A DNA stretch of 64,000 nucleotides from assembly GCA_030038475.1 (NCBI GenBank), contig JASHOU010000191.1, positions 1-64,000 of the forward strand, read 5' to 3'. Under the pieces are notes generated by a model, which made no database searches, had not been told where the DNA came from, and was given only the letters and a program-made list of their open reading frames with translations. The DNA comes from Terriglobales bacterium. GTDB lineage: Bacteria; Acidobacteriota; Terriglobia; Terriglobales; Acidobacteriaceae. This document shows positions 1-8,804 of the stretch, piece after piece. Position 1 is the stretch's first letter. The number at the start of each line of letters is the position of its first letter. The position numbers and the translations under genes are program-made.

Positions 1-390
1 CGCCACGTGCCGATTTCTTCTTATTCGAAAGGCATGCGGCAGAAGATCCTACTCTCTGCCGCGCTGATGCATAATCCGGAACTGGTGCTGCTGGATGAGC
101 CGTTTTCCGGTCTCGACGTCGGCTCCGCGCTGGTGATCCGCAGTTTGATCCAGGAACTTGCAGCGCGCGGAAAGGTGGTCCTGTTCAGTTCGCACGAATT
201 GGAAACCGTGGAGCGGGTTTGCTCCCATATCGTGATTCTGCACCGCGGCAAAATCGTCGCAGACGATTCGATCGAGCGGCTGCGCACGCTGATGGCTCTG
301 CCGACGCTTGAAGACATTTTTTCGCAGCTAGCCGTGGAGCAGGATACGGCGGCGATTTCCCGCGAGATTGCGGATTTGATTCTGACCTGA
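1..390 (+). CDS. ABC transporter ATP-binding protein, C-terminal part (5' end outside the window)
   Basis: The reading frame is open from base 1, so this is the last roughly 129 residues of an ATP-binding cassette subunit whose Walker A lies upstream. Visible motifs are a signature-like YSKGMRQK, Walker B LVLLDEP with its catalytic Glu, the D-loop SGLD and the switch histidine in LFSSHELE. YSKGM in place of LSGGQ is usual for ABC-2-type exporter ATPases. The next two genes follow closely, and the second encodes a polytopic permease, so this is probably the energising subunit of an export or membrane-maintenance ABC system. The substrate cannot be read from the sequence. Confidence 0.9.
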   Translation, partial: RHVPISSYSKGMRQKILLSAALMHNPELVLLDEPFSGLDVGSALVIRSLIQELAARGKVVLFSSHELETVERVCSHIVILHRGKIVADDSIERLRTLMALPTLEDIFSQLAVEQDTAAISREIADLILT

Positions 391-399
391 GGGCGCCGC

Positions 400-714
400 A
401 TGAGTAAGCTCCAGTTTCAGGTGCTGTACCAACAGTTCCTTTTCCGCATGGTGGACCTGGAATTGGGTGTCTTGGTGTACGTGGGCACGGCATTTATCTT
501 GGGCGACGCCGTGCGATGGGAGGAGAGCGGGCTCACAGAGGATCCCGGAAGCCTCGCCGTCATTCTCGGTTATTTGGCGGGCGCCCTGCTGCTGCTGCGC
601 TGGCGCAATTTATCGCAGGCGGCGTCCACGCAAGATGCTCTGGAATTCGAGACAATCCAGCCTCCCGAAATCTTGCCCTTGGGATTGCATCGAGACGGAG
701 GGCCGCTTGCTTAA
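400..714 (+). CDS. Mini membrane protein matching both ends of the downstream ABC permease (104 aa)
   Basis: The ATG at 400 follows a GAGGG ribosome site. The first 22 residues (KLQFQVLYQQFLFRMVDLEL) are nearly the same as the permease N-terminus (KLQFKALYRQFLFRMVDLEL). The tail (PLGLHRDGGPLA) matches the permease tail (RLGLNRDGAPV). In between there is only about 60 residues with one or two hydrophobic segments, against about 520 residues in the permease. It therefore looks like an internally deleted paralogue that has kept an intact frame, its own ribosome site and tight operon spacing. It could be a regulatory or assembly partner of the permease, or a decaying duplicate. No function is known to me. 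Confidence 0.75.
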   Translation: MSKLQFQVLYQQFLFRMVDLELGVLVYVGTAFILGDAVRWEESGLTEDPGSLAVILGYLAGALLLLRWRNLSQAASTQDALEFETIQPPEILPLGLHRDGGPLA

Positions 715-2452
715 CGTTAATGAAAAACTTCAATTCAAAGCGTTGTACCGGCAGTTCTTGTTTCGCATGGTCGACCTGGAGTTGCTGTCGAGTTCCGCCC
801 AAGGCGATATCAGCAAACTGCTGGGACAAATCGCCGGGATGCTGATTTTCTTCAGCACGATGCTGAGCCTGGGCGGGATGCTCTTCGACGGGAGGGGAAT
901 GACACGCCTGGAGTTCCTCACAACGCTCTGGTCGATCCAACACTTCCTCATCTCGACCACGATGTTGGTGGTGGGGATGTTCGCGATTCTGAGCTGGGAC
1001 ACAACATTCCCGGACCGGCGCGACGTTCTGGTTCTCGCTCCGCTGCCGGTTCGCCCGCGGACGCTATTCTTCGCGAAGGTCGCTGCACTGGGGGCGGCTT
1101 TGGGCACGGGAGTGGCGAGCCTCAACGGTCTGGCGGGACTGGTCTGGCCGGCCCTGCACTTCGTGCCGCCAGACGGCAACGTGTTGCGAACGTTGCTGGC
1201 GTACTGGGTTTCGGTGAGCGCGGCCGGCATTTTCGTCATGTGTAGCGTGCTGAGCGTTCAAGGATTGGCCGCGGAACTCCTTCCTCGCCGTCATTTTCTG
1301 CGTGTCTCGGCGATTCTGCAACTCGGAGCGCTGTGCTTGTTTTTGGCTGGATATTTTTTGGAGCCGTCGCTCGAATCGCCGCCTTTGCTGCTTGATCCGG
1401 CGAATCAGCACCGGGTTCTTCAAGTGCCGACCTACTGGTTCTGGGGATTATTTCAGACGCTCAACGGCCCTTTGAACCTGCCGGGAGTTCCGGCGGCGCC
1501 CAGGGAACTCTGGAGCGGCCTGGCGGCGCGAGCTTTGCTGGCGCTGGCGATCTCGGTTACGGGGAGCGCGACCGCCTTCGTGCTCGCCTATTTCCGGACC
1601 ATCCGCAGGATTGTGGAAGAGCCGGATATCGTGCCGGGATCGCGAGCCTCCGCGCCTTTCGGTAGCCGGTGGCTGCCGCGATTCGGTAGTTCGCCCATGA
1701 CCGCCGTGGTGCAGTTCAGCATCCGGACGCTGCTGCGCAGCCGCCAGCACCGGCTTCTGCTGGTGTTTTTCCTGGGCATCGGGCTCAGTTTTCTGGTGTT
1801 ACTGGCGCACAGCCGTCCACCTGGCGACCAGCTCGGGCCGGAGGAGCTATACCAAGCCGCGCTTATCGTTTCGAGTCTGGTGATGATGTGTTGCATGGTG
1901 GTGGGAATGCGCGTGGTGTTTTCGCGGCCACTCGAGATTCGAGCCAACTGGATCTTTCGCATCGCGGGGCTCTCCGCTGCGGGGGATTGCCAGGCTGCGT
2001 GCCGCCGATCTCTGTTTGTATTGGCCGTGCTGCCGGCATGGGCGATCTCCGCGGCCGCTTTGCTGCCGGATTTTCCTTGGCGCATGTTCGCGACGCACCT
2101 GGTCGCTCTGGCTCTGCTGGCGTCGATCGCAGTCGAGGCCACGATTTACAATTTCCGCAAGATTCCGTTTACCTGCACCTACCTTCCCGGAAAATCCCGC
2201 GCGAACTTTCTGATTCTGGCCGGCTATGGATTCCTGACTGTAATCTTTCAGGCGGCACAATTCGAGATGACGCTGCTACCGAGCGCAGTTAAATCGGCGG
2301 AGCTGATTATGGCTCTGGCGGCCGCGGCAGCCCTGGCTTACCGGTATTCGCGGGAACAGGCCAAGCTCGATCCGGAGGGGGTGCAATTTGAGGATAAAGC
2401 TCCCGATGTGATTCTGCGGCTGGGCCTGAATCGCGACGGGGCGCCGGTCTAG
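707..2452 (+). CDS. ABC-type transporter permease, about 12 transmembrane segments (581 aa)
   Basis: I chose the TTG at 707 because GGAGG lies at 697-701, because it overlaps the end of the preceding gene, and because the protein then begins with the same KLQF...FRMVDLEL block as the 104-residue neighbour. The frame is open further upstream to 467, but that stretch only shadows the neighbour. The protein has roughly 12 hydrophobic segments and no ATPase motif. Together with the upstream ATPase it forms a one-ATPase, one-large-permease exporter. The cargo is unknown; ABC-2-like transporters of this layout can export lipids, drugs or polysaccharides. Confidence 0.8.
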   Translation: MLNVNEKLQFKALYRQFLFRMVDLELLSSSAQGDISKLLGQIAGMLIFFSTMLSLGGMLFDGRGMTRLEFLTTLWSIQHFLISTTMLVVGMFAILSWDTTFPDRRDVLVLAPLPVRPRTLFFAKVAALGAALGTGVASLNGLAGLVWPALHFVPPDGNVLRTLLAYWVSVSAAGIFVMCSVLSVQGLAAELLPRRHFLRVSAILQLGALCLFLAGYFLEPSLESPPLLLDPANQHRVLQVPTYWFWGLFQTLNGPLNLPGVPAAPRELWSGLAARALLALAISVTGSATAFVLAYFRTIRRIVEEPDIVPGSRASAPFGSRWLPRFGSSPMTAVVQFSIRTLLRSRQHRLLLVFFLGIGLSFLVLLAHSRPPGDQLGPEELYQAALIVSSLVMMCCMVVGMRVVFSRPLEIRANWIFRIAGLSAAGDCQAACRRSLFVLAVLPAWAISAAALLPDFPWRMFATHLVALALLASIAVEATIYNFRKIPFTCTYLPGKSRANFLILAGYGFLTVIFQAAQFEMTLLPSAVKSAELIMALAAAAALAYRYSREQAKLDPEGVQFEDKAPDVILRLGLNRDGAPV

Positions 2453-2471
2453 GCCGGGACCGCGGCGCCTG

Positions 2472-3116
2472 CTAATCGCGCGTGTGCTTGAGTTGATCCA
2501 GCGTGAAGGCATCGTAATCCAGCACCCAACTCGAGTGCTGGCCCGGCTGGTGGCTGAAAAAATCGATCAACGGGATGAGGCTGATGCCGGTCTGATTTAC
2601 GCTGCTGCCCAGAATGTTGCCCTCGCGCGCCGGGTCCTCGGCGAGGATTCTCAGCTCCGCCCATAGAGGCTCGCTGCCGGAAAGGCCGGTCGTGTCGAGC
2701 GACATCTGGCTGAGGCACCAGGCCTGCGCCTGCTTGGCGGTCAGGTGCGAAACCCGCTTGGCTGGCAACGCTGTTTTCACCACGGTGAAGGCATCGGAAC
2801 TGTCCGCAAAAATATCCATGCTGACCACGAAGCGGTCCGCGGCCCGGGCAAAGACGTGGTTCCGGTTGCCTGACCACAGTGTAGTCTGGATCAGAAACGG
2901 CACCTCCAGGGCGTTGCGGAGGCGCGTCATGGGCTTGCCCTCGAAGAAATCCGTGCGCGGAGCCGAAAACTCCAAGCGGTTGTTGCGATGCTCCAGAATC
3001 AGGTTTTCGGTGACCACCGCCACTGCCAGGCCGGAGACGAACGCCATCAGCGCCCACCATAGCCGGACGCCTAGGATGGATCGGGTGCGGCTCGGATTGT
3101 TGCCGGATCGAGTCAC
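2472..3116 (-). CDS. Membrane-anchored periplasmic protein of unknown function (214 aa)
   Basis: The GTG start at 3116 lies three bases beyond the stop of the upstream Omp85-like gene, so the two are probably one transcript. Residues about 17-38 form a single transmembrane helix. The rest should lie in the periplasm and includes LEFSAPRTDFFEGKPM, RFVVSMDIFAD and a C-terminal DYDAFTLDQL. The size and layout recall small periplasmic domain families such as DUF4390, but I cannot confirm that by eye. Pairing with an outer-membrane Omp85 protein suggests an envelope role. Confidence 0.7.
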   Translation of the reverse strand: MTRSGNNPSRTRSILGVRLWWALMAFVSGLAVAVVTENLILEHRNNRLEFSAPRTDFFEGKPMTRLRNALEVPFLIQTTLWSGNRNHVFARAADRFVVSMDIFADSSDAFTVVKTALPAKRVSHLTAKQAQAWCLSQMSLDTTGLSGSEPLWAELRILAEDPAREGNILGSSVNQTGISLIPLIDFFSHQPGQHSSWVLDYDAFTLDQLKHTRD

Positions 3117-3119
3117 GTG

Positions 3120-4364
3120 TTAGAAATTCATTCCCGCGAAGAAAATCGGAAGCGGATGCATGGCGTGCAGCGGATACGCCACCGCCAACTGAAAACCTTC
3201 CTTCTTGAAGCCTACACCAACCGACTGCCGTTGTTCGCGCTCCCGCGGTACGTCCCACACGGCGCCGGTATCATAGAACACCTGATACCAGCGATACGTA
3301 TATTGGACCGAACCGTAAATCACGTTCGAGCCGCCGGTAGGATCGAGGTCGAAGCGGTTCCAGCCTCGCAACATACCGGCGTTGCCCAGGACGAAGCGCT
3401 CATACAGCGGAGCCTGGCCCTGAATGCCACCGGCCAGGAAAGCGACCTCTACCGCATGGCGGTCGCGTTGGAACTTGTAACGCGCCCTTGCGGTGTGACG
3501 GGTGAAATCAGCGCCGGTACCGAACAAGGGTGTAGCGGCGTCGAGCGAATAGGATGCGTCCAGGTCCTGGTTCTGAAGGTCTTCAGCCGAACCCCAACGC
3601 TGGTGGTAGCGCAGAGTAGATACCACCGCGTTGGACGATTCGGTCTCCGCGCCCGGCGTGCTCGGCCGGTATCGCGCGAAACTGACGCCGAAGTCGAATT
3701 CGAGAGGAGCGATGATCGTCACCCTCAACTCCGGCGCGAAAACCTGGCGCGTGCGGTAAATCCCGGTGGGATCTTCCGCAATGGTCGTTGGATTCCACAT
3801 CTCGTGAAAATCGTCAAACTCAAAGTCGAAGCCCACGCGGTCCGTGAGGATGCTGTCGCGGTCGTACTTGACGCGAAAGCCGGCGTAGCGCTCCAGCAGC
3901 TCATCGCCGTCGCTGGCTAGCGCCACGGTGAAAACGTTGCCGCCCAGGTGTGTAGTGGCGCTGCCTTCGCCGCTCCAACCCTGCTCGGTGTCGTACAGGA
4001 ATTTGGCGACCTTCAAATCTACCGGCTTGCGGGCGACGTCGAAATTCACCAGCACGTGATCCGGCATGGTGCCGCGGGTGACGCGGACCCGGACCCGCGC
4101 CGCACGCAGCTCATTCTTCAGGCGCGAAGCCAGGCGGTCGAGCTTCTTCGAATCGAGGTTCGCTCCAACCACCTGATGAAGTTCGGCGCGCAGCGAACTG
4201 CTGAGCGTGGTGTTGATCGCCCGGCTCTCCACGCCGACCACGCTCACGCTTTCCACGATGTAGCGGGCGTTGACGTTGGCGGAATCGGGCGCGGCTTCTA
4301 CTTCGGTGTTGCCGCCCCACAAAGGCAGGCCGATCACCAGCGCAAACCAGACAGCGGATCGCAT
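3120..4364 (-). CDS. Omp85/BamA-family outer-membrane protein with a short periplasmic part (about 414 aa)
   Basis: The start is the ATG at 4364, which gives a clean signal peptide (MRSAVWFALVIGLPLWGG). A TTG at 4388 would add eight residues. After the signal lies one POTRA-like stretch (about residues 35-120), then a 16-strand-type barrel region ending in FFAGMNF, whose terminal Phe is the usual signal for outer-membrane insertion. MLRGWNRFDLDP resembles the conserved RGY/RGW-type segment of the Omp85 barrel. At about 414 residues it is much shorter than BamA (about 800), so it is more like a single-POTRA surface-antigen or TamA-like protein. It is co-transcribed with the periplasmic protein at 2472-3116. 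Confidence 0.8.
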   Translation of the reverse strand: MRSAVWFALVIGLPLWGGNTEVEAAPDSANVNARYIVESVSVVGVESRAINTTLSSSLRAELHQVVGANLDSKKLDRLASRLKNELRAARVRVRVTRGTMPDHVLVNFDVARKPVDLKVAKFLYDTEQGWSGEGSATTHLGGNVFTVALASDGDELLERYAGFRVKYDRDSILTDRVGFDFEFDDFHEMWNPTTIAEDPTGIYRTRQVFAPELRVTIIAPLEFDFGVSFARYRPSTPGAETESSNAVVSTLRYHQRWGSAEDLQNQDLDASYSLDAATPLFGTGADFTRHTARARYKFQRDRHAVEVAFLAGGIQGQAPLYERFVLGNAGMLRGWNRFDLDPTGGSNVIYGSVQYTYRWYQVFYDTGAVWDVPREREQRQSVGVGFKKEGFQLAVAYPLHAMHPLPIFFAGMNF

Positions 4365-4466
4365 TGCGGGTTTCCCAGCACGCCGCAATCCATAGCTTCG
4401 GCCCTTCCTTTCAAGGACTTGAGCCGGGCTGAGTGTGCCGAAGTTTCACAGGTGGGCGGGGCCTCG

Positions 4467-5126
4467 TTACCGGATCACACGCAGGTCGGTGTCGTTGAAC
4501 CCGAACAAGCGCGCCGGAGGGTAAACGGTTTCAACTGGCGAGCTGCAGCATCTCGCCTTGGAAAGTCCGGCGAGCGAAACGAACCTGCCATACAGGCCGA
4601 CCACCCGTTCCGGCCGCAGGGGCGCTTCCGGAGGCGCGCCGGAAAGGATCTCCTGGCGCTTTTTTTCGACTTGGTCGCGTAGCGCATCCGGAGCTTGCGC
4701 GGTGCGCGTCAGGCCGATCGAGGCGGGGAATCCGATTTCGCCCGAAGTCAACTCGAATGGGCAATCGAGCCGCAGCGTTTCGTCCATGCCGGACTTGAAG
4801 ATGCCGACGATGACGGCGGGCTGACCGATGAGAGCCTCCCGTTGGTCCAGCGCCTCGCAGACCGAAAGCACCGCCGTGGCGCGCTGCCCCTGAAGAATGA
4901 GGAGGCCACGGCTGAGTTCGATCTCCGCGGTCCCGGCAACGCGTACCGCCTTGACCGTTTCGCGGTATCCGAACATTGACAGGCACAGAATGTACCAGCC
5001 GTCTGCCAGGCTCGCGAAACTGAAATCGCCACGCCGGCCCGCAGCAGTGCTCAGGGGCGCGGAGCCGTCGGGGCGGAAAAGACGCACGCTGGAGCCGGCT
5101 GGCGCTTTGCCCTGAATGCTCGCCAT
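4467..5126 (-). CDS. Protein with an N-terminal carboxypeptidase-regulatory-like fold, function unknown (219 aa)
   Basis: The start is the ATG at 5126, 15 bases after tyrA. The first 75 residues (GSSVRLFRPDGS, GDFSFASLADGWYIL, and a beta-rich run up to IELSRG) look like a carboxypeptidase-regulatory-like beta sandwich, found in many extracellular and envelope proteins of this type of bacterium. The remainder has no family I recognise; it contains two adjacent cysteines near residue 193. No convincing signal peptide is present from this start. Its position behind the aromatic genes suggests co-transcription, not a role in that pathway. Confidence 0.6.
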   Translation of the reverse strand: MASIQGKAPAGSSVRLFRPDGSAPLSTAAGRRGDFSFASLADGWYILCLSMFGYRETVKAVRVAGTAEIELSRGLLILQGQRATAVLSVCEALDQREALIGQPAVIVGIFKSGMDETLRLDCPFELTSGEIGFPASIGLTRTAQAPDALRDQVEKKRQEILSGAPPEAPLRPERVVGLYGRFVSLAGLSKARCCSSPVETVYPPARLFGFNDTDLRVIR

Positions 5127-5141
5127 GGCCGCAGTATATCG

Positions 5142-5945
5142 CTAGCGCCGCAAAGCCTTCGCCGCCGCGGCGGCCTGATCGAAGGCCTGCTCCATCGTGG
5201 GGCTGTGCAGCGCGGCTCGCAATTCTTCTAGCTTCGCGATAAACGCCGCCAGCGCGGTATCAATGGGCTCCGCGTTGGTCGAAAAAATATCGCTCCAGAT
5301 TTCGTAGGGGCTCGCGGCGAGTCTGGTCAAATCCAGCGCCGCCGGCCCCGCCACTTGCGCCGCATCCGGCTCGGCCCCAATCACCGATGCGAGAGCCGTC
5401 GAGATCAACTGCGGCAGATGCGAGGTCACGGCGACCAGGCGGTCGTGCTCCTCGGGGGACAAGAAAACCAGCCGCGCTCCGATGCGCTCGATCCACGGCT
5501 CTAATTCCGCATCCCGGCTGGTGAGCACGTACGGCCGTCCACGAAACAAATCGGCATCCGCATGTTCGACGCCGCTCGACTCTTTCCCCGCCAGGGGATG
5601 GCCGCCAACGAAGCGCGCGCGATGAATCGCGGCAGCGGCGCGATCCACAATGGCCCGTTTGGTCGATCCCGCGTCCGTGATCAGAGCGCCGGGCTTCACA
5701 TGCGGGTCGAGCGCGTCCAGCGAGGCAAGGATCCCTCCAATGGGTCGCGCGAGATAAATCCAATCCGCCCCCGCCGCGGCCTCGTCGAGCGGCAGAGCCT
5801 CGTCGATCACCCCGCGAGCCAGCGCCGCCTCAATCGCCGCCGGCGAGCTCACGCCGGTGATGCGTCCGCGGAATCCAGCCTTGCGCAGAGCTAAGGCGAA
5901 GGAGCCTCCCATGAGGCCGACGCCGGCGATGCTGACACTGTTCAC
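5142..5945 (-). CDS. tyrA: Prephenate dehydrogenase
   Basis: This enzyme oxidatively decarboxylates prephenate to 4-hydroxyphenylpyruvate with NAD(P)+, the last committed step to tyrosine. The sequence shows an N-terminal Rossmann motif (GVGLMGGS), the prephenate-binding block GGHPLAGKESSG with its catalytic His, and EHDRLVAVTSHLPQ. At 267 residues it is a stand-alone dehydrogenase with no ACT or mutase domain. The GTG start at 5945 overlaps the stop of the DAHP synthase gene by four bases, so the two are translationally coupled. Confidence 0.93.
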   Translation of the reverse strand: MNSVSIAGVGLMGGSFALALRKAGFRGRITGVSSPAAIEAALARGVIDEALPLDEAAAGADWIYLARPIGGILASLDALDPHVKPGALITDAGSTKRAIVDRAAAAIHRARFVGGHPLAGKESSGVEHADADLFRGRPYVLTSRDAELEPWIERIGARLVFLSPEEHDRLVAVTSHLPQLISTALASVIGAEPDAAQVAGPAALDLTRLAASPYEIWSDIFSTNAEPIDTALAAFIAKLEELRAALHSPTMEQAFDQAAAAAKALRR

Positions 5946-6958
5946 GCGCTCCTTCCGACAGCCGCCGCTACTGCCCGCACCTGCTGCATCATTTCAGTGA
6001 ATTGCGGAGGCGTGAGCGTTTGGGCGCCGTCGCTCATGGCGTGGTCAGGATCGGGATGCACCTCCACGATCAATCCATCCGCCCCTGCGGCCACTGCTGC
6101 GCGAGCCATCGGCAACACCATGTCGCGGCGCCCTGTGCCGTGCGAAGGGTCGCCGATCATCGGCAGGTGCGAGAGCTTCTTCACCACCGGAATCGCGGAA
6201 ACGTCCATGGTGTTGCGCGTGGCGGTCTCAAACGTGCGAATGCCGCGCTCGCATAGCATCACGTCGAAGTTGCCGCCGCTCATGACGTATTCAGCGGCCA
6301 GCAGCAGTTCTTCTATCGTCGCCGCGATGCCGCGCTTGATCATCACCGGCGTCGTGAGTTTGCCGGCCTCGCGCAGCAGATTGAAGTTCTGCATGTTGCG
6401 CGCGCCCACCTGAAAAATGTCGACATAGGGCAACATCAGCTCGATCTGCGAAATTTCCATGACTTCGCTGATCACCAAAAGTTTGAAGCGGTCGCCCGCT
6501 TCCCGCAGCAGTTTGAGGCCGTCCAAGCCCAGACCCTGAAACGAATACGGAGAAGATCGTGGCTTGAACGCGCCCCCGCGCAGAACCCGCGCACCAGCCT
6601 TTGCGATCAGTTCGCTGACTGTGAAGAGTTGCTCTTTCGATTCCACCGAGCACGGCCCGGCCATGACGACAATCTTCTTGCCGCCAATTTCGATTCCGTT
6701 CGTAAATTTAACCACCGTGCCTTCCGGACGAAAATTCCGCCCCGCCAGCTTGTAAGGCGAAGTGATGCGGTGGACTTCCTGTACGCCCGGCATCATCTCG
6801 ACTTCGCGCGTGTCGAAGTCGTGAGGAACTCCCACTCCGCCAAGCACGGTTTGTCGCGCTCCCGTAGAACGGTGAACTTCGAAGCCAAGAGAAACCAGCC
6901 GGTCGATGACTAGCTGGATCTGCTCTTCCTTGGCCGATTCCTGCATTGCCACGATCAT
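5942..6958 (-). CDS. aroF: 3-deoxy-7-phosphoheptulonate (DAHP) synthase, type I-beta
   Basis: The enzyme condenses phosphoenolpyruvate with erythrose 4-phosphate as the first step of the shikimate pathway. The N-terminal 70 residues form a ferredoxin-like regulatory domain, followed by the barrel with AGPCSVES, KPRSSPYSFQG, GARNMQN and the metal-site region DPSHGTGRRD. The 338-residue length and the ferredoxin-like extension match the Thermotoga type, in which the extension allows feedback control by aromatic amino acids. Whether that holds here is inference. It sits between chorismate mutase and tyrA, so the operon carries three tyrosine-branch steps. Confidence 0.93.
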   Translation of the reverse strand: MIVAMQESAKEEQIQLVIDRLVSLGFEVHRSTGARQTVLGGVGVPHDFDTREVEMMPGVQEVHRITSPYKLAGRNFRPEGTVVKFTNGIEIGGKKIVVMAGPCSVESKEQLFTVSELIAKAGARVLRGGAFKPRSSPYSFQGLGLDGLKLLREAGDRFKLLVISEVMEISQIELMLPYVDIFQVGARNMQNFNLLREAGKLTTPVMIKRGIAATIEELLLAAEYVMSGGNFDVMLCERGIRTFETATRNTMDVSAIPVVKKLSHLPMIGDPSHGTGRRDMVLPMARAAVAAGADGLIVEVHPDPDHAMSDGAQTLTPPQFTEMMQQVRAVAAAVGRSA

Positions 6959-7126
6959 GCGTGCGCTCCGCCATCGTGCACTTGAGGTCTTGTCATCCTG
7001 AGCGAACCAGGGTTCCCGACACGCCCGCCTTTAGCACGACCGAGTGGTGAAGTGCAGGATCTCCTTCTAAACGGCTCTCCATGCGAGCACATGCGACTGT
7101 GCGTTAGACCCATAAGTAGTAAGTTT

Positions 7127-7447
7127 CTAGTTCTCAAGTTGCGCGTCAATCTCGATCTCGCAGTCGGTTACCGGCGAATCCGGAACGATTTCGTGTTTCT
7201 GAATGCTGCGCATTACATCCATAATGCGCTCGTAAATCTGCGCTAGGTCGCGCTCCGTCAATGGGCCCGTGCTGCTGCGCTGCACGTTCGCAATCACCTC
7301 GCGCTCGCGCTCCGGTTCGTAAACCGGCAGGCTGGTGTTGCGCTTCAATCGTCCGATTTCGACGGCTGCGGCCGCGCGCTCGTTGAGCAGGGCCGCCAGC
7401 TTGCGGTCCAGTTCGTCGATTTTTCTGCGCCAATCGGAAATGTCCAT
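7127..7447 (-). CDS. Chorismate mutase, AroQ class, monofunctional (106 aa)
   Basis: It rearranges chorismate to prephenate. The protein is all-helical and has the AroQ residues in the right order: Arg 7/8 in the first helix, Arg 24 in NERAAAA, Lys 35 in GRLKRN and Glu 44 in YEPERE. The length fits a single mutase domain with no fused dehydratase, dehydrogenase or DAHP synthase. It lies upstream of the DAHP synthase gene on the same strand with a 168-base gap that holds a degenerate intergenic repeat. Confidence 0.9.
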   Translation of the reverse strand: MDISDWRRKIDELDRKLAALLNERAAAAVEIGRLKRNTSLPVYEPEREREVIANVQRSSTGPLTERDLAQIYERIMDVMRSIQKHEIVPDSPVTDCEIEIDAQLEN

Positions 7448-7546
7448 AGAGGCTTTTAGCTCTGGGCTTTTGGCTCAATTCCCCGCTCCTATCGGAAAGC
7501 GCCCCCAAGAGCGAAGAACCAAGAGCTAACAGCTAACAGCCAAGAG

Positions 7547-8314
7547 CTAACGAGTGATGGCCGAGAGCTGGCTTATGAATTCTGCCACAGACGCCGCTTC
7601 ACGTCCCGGATTTTGTTCGATAACGTGAACGATGGCGCTGCCAACAACCGCACCTTCGGCAAATTTGCCCACTGCCGCAAATTGCTCCGGCGTCGAGATT
7701 CCGAAGCCGACCGCAACCGGCAGTTTGCTGAACCGTCGGATGCGCTTTACCAGCGTCTTCGCGTCCCCAGTCATCTCCCGGCGCGCGCCTGTCACGCCGG
7801 TTCGCGAGATGGCATAAATAAATCCGGTGGAAACTCCAGCAATCAATTTCAGGCGTTGGTCGGTCGAGGTTGGCGCGGCCAGAAAAATTGTCGCCAGCTC
7901 ATGCTTGCGAGCCTCGCGCACATATTCCGCCGATTCTTCCACCGGAAGATCGGTGATCAGTGTTCCATCAACTCCGGCCAGCCGCGCGACCTGGCAAAAC
8001 TTTCCGAGACCCATGCGCAGGATGGGATTCAAATACGAAAAGATCACCAGTCCCACAGATTGCGAATGCTCGCGGATTTCAGCGGCAAGCGTCAGCACGT
8101 CTTGTAGCGAAGTTCCCTGCTTCAGGGCGCGTTCGCTGGCGCGTTGAATTACCGGGCCATCGGCCAACGGATCGCTGAACGGCACGCCCAACTCGATCAC
8201 GCTCGCACCGGCGTCAATGGCGGCCAGGATCACCTCACGAGTGGTGGCGAGGTCGGGGTCGCCGCAGGTGACATAGGCGACGAGGGAAGGTTTGTGTTCG
8301 AAATGAAATGGCAT
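7547..8314 (-). CDS. trpA: Tryptophan synthase alpha chain
   Basis: The alpha chain cleaves indole-3-glycerol phosphate to indole and glyceraldehyde 3-phosphate. The active-site segment ELGVPFSDPLADGPVIQ has the catalytic Glu and Asp, ITDLPVEE follows, and a phosphate-binding loop lies near VGFGIST. The 255-residue length is normal. The gene is usually preceded by trpB, but here nearly 500 bases without a gene lie upstream and then a divergent membrane-protein gene. trpB must be elsewhere, and trpA has joined the tyrosine-branch operon. Confidence 0.95.
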   Translation of the reverse strand: MPFHFEHKPSLVAYVTCGDPDLATTREVILAAIDAGASVIELGVPFSDPLADGPVIQRASERALKQGTSLQDVLTLAAEIREHSQSVGLVIFSYLNPILRMGLGKFCQVARLAGVDGTLITDLPVEESAEYVREARKHELATIFLAAPTSTDQRLKLIAGVSTGFIYAISRTGVTGARREMTGDAKTLVKRIRRFSKLPVAVGFGISTPEQFAAVGKFAEGAVVGSAIVHVIEQNPGREAASVAEFISQLSAITR

Positions 8315-8804
8315 GAATGCGCAATAGAACTATCTCACAAACCGCAGTTCGCCGAGATGAAGCAAAGGCCTCGAAAAAGCTGATTTTGAGCGGCAGGGAA
8401 TTGCGCACCGCACTCGCTTGTTTCGGAAGCCCAGCCGGCAGCGACTGGAGGCTTGCGGCGACAAGGCCGCCGGAAGGTTAGTTCGGAGCCGCCGGAATTG
8501 CCTCACGCCAACGAGGCGGGTCTTTCGCCCCAGCAAGGCGCGTTTTACCCCCTTCGCCCGCTTGCCGCCCGTCCTCACCTTGATGTTCATCTCATTGTGC
8601 GGTTTATACTTAGCTCATATTTTAAAACGGTATTGCGATTGCCATTCCCTCACCCGGGGAGCCGGGCCCAAGCTATGGAATCAAAGGTCTTCAAAGCCAG
8701 AATCTTCAAAGCTGTGACTCTCGGCGCCAACCGGGGGAATTCGAGACCGGACTTCCAGTCATGAAACCGGCAAGCCCTAGCCTCCAGCTTCGGAGCGTTT
8801 CAGC
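8315..8804. other. Divergent intergenic region between trpA and a membrane-protein gene
   Basis: This 490-base stretch has no credible gene. It must hold the promoters of trpA (leftward) and of the 508-residue membrane protein (rightward). Near 8645-8690 a CCCGG-GGAG-CCGGG hairpin is enclosed by an ATTCC/GGAAT pairing, and further short CCGG-rich pairings follow up to 8785. That would suit a structured leader of the rightward gene, but it matches no riboswitch or leader I can name. A basic 86-codon frame on the minus strand (8330-8590) has no recognisable homology. Confidence 0.4.

Noticed and set aside
3117-3920. A 267-codon open frame on the plus strand
   Set aside because: It lies opposite the Omp85-like gene and has no protein-like features.
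8640-8804. Possible riboswitch-like leader (GC-rich stems before the 508-residue protein)
   Set aside because: I compared it with c-di-GMP-type and other leaders and could not match conserved bases; only generic stems remain.
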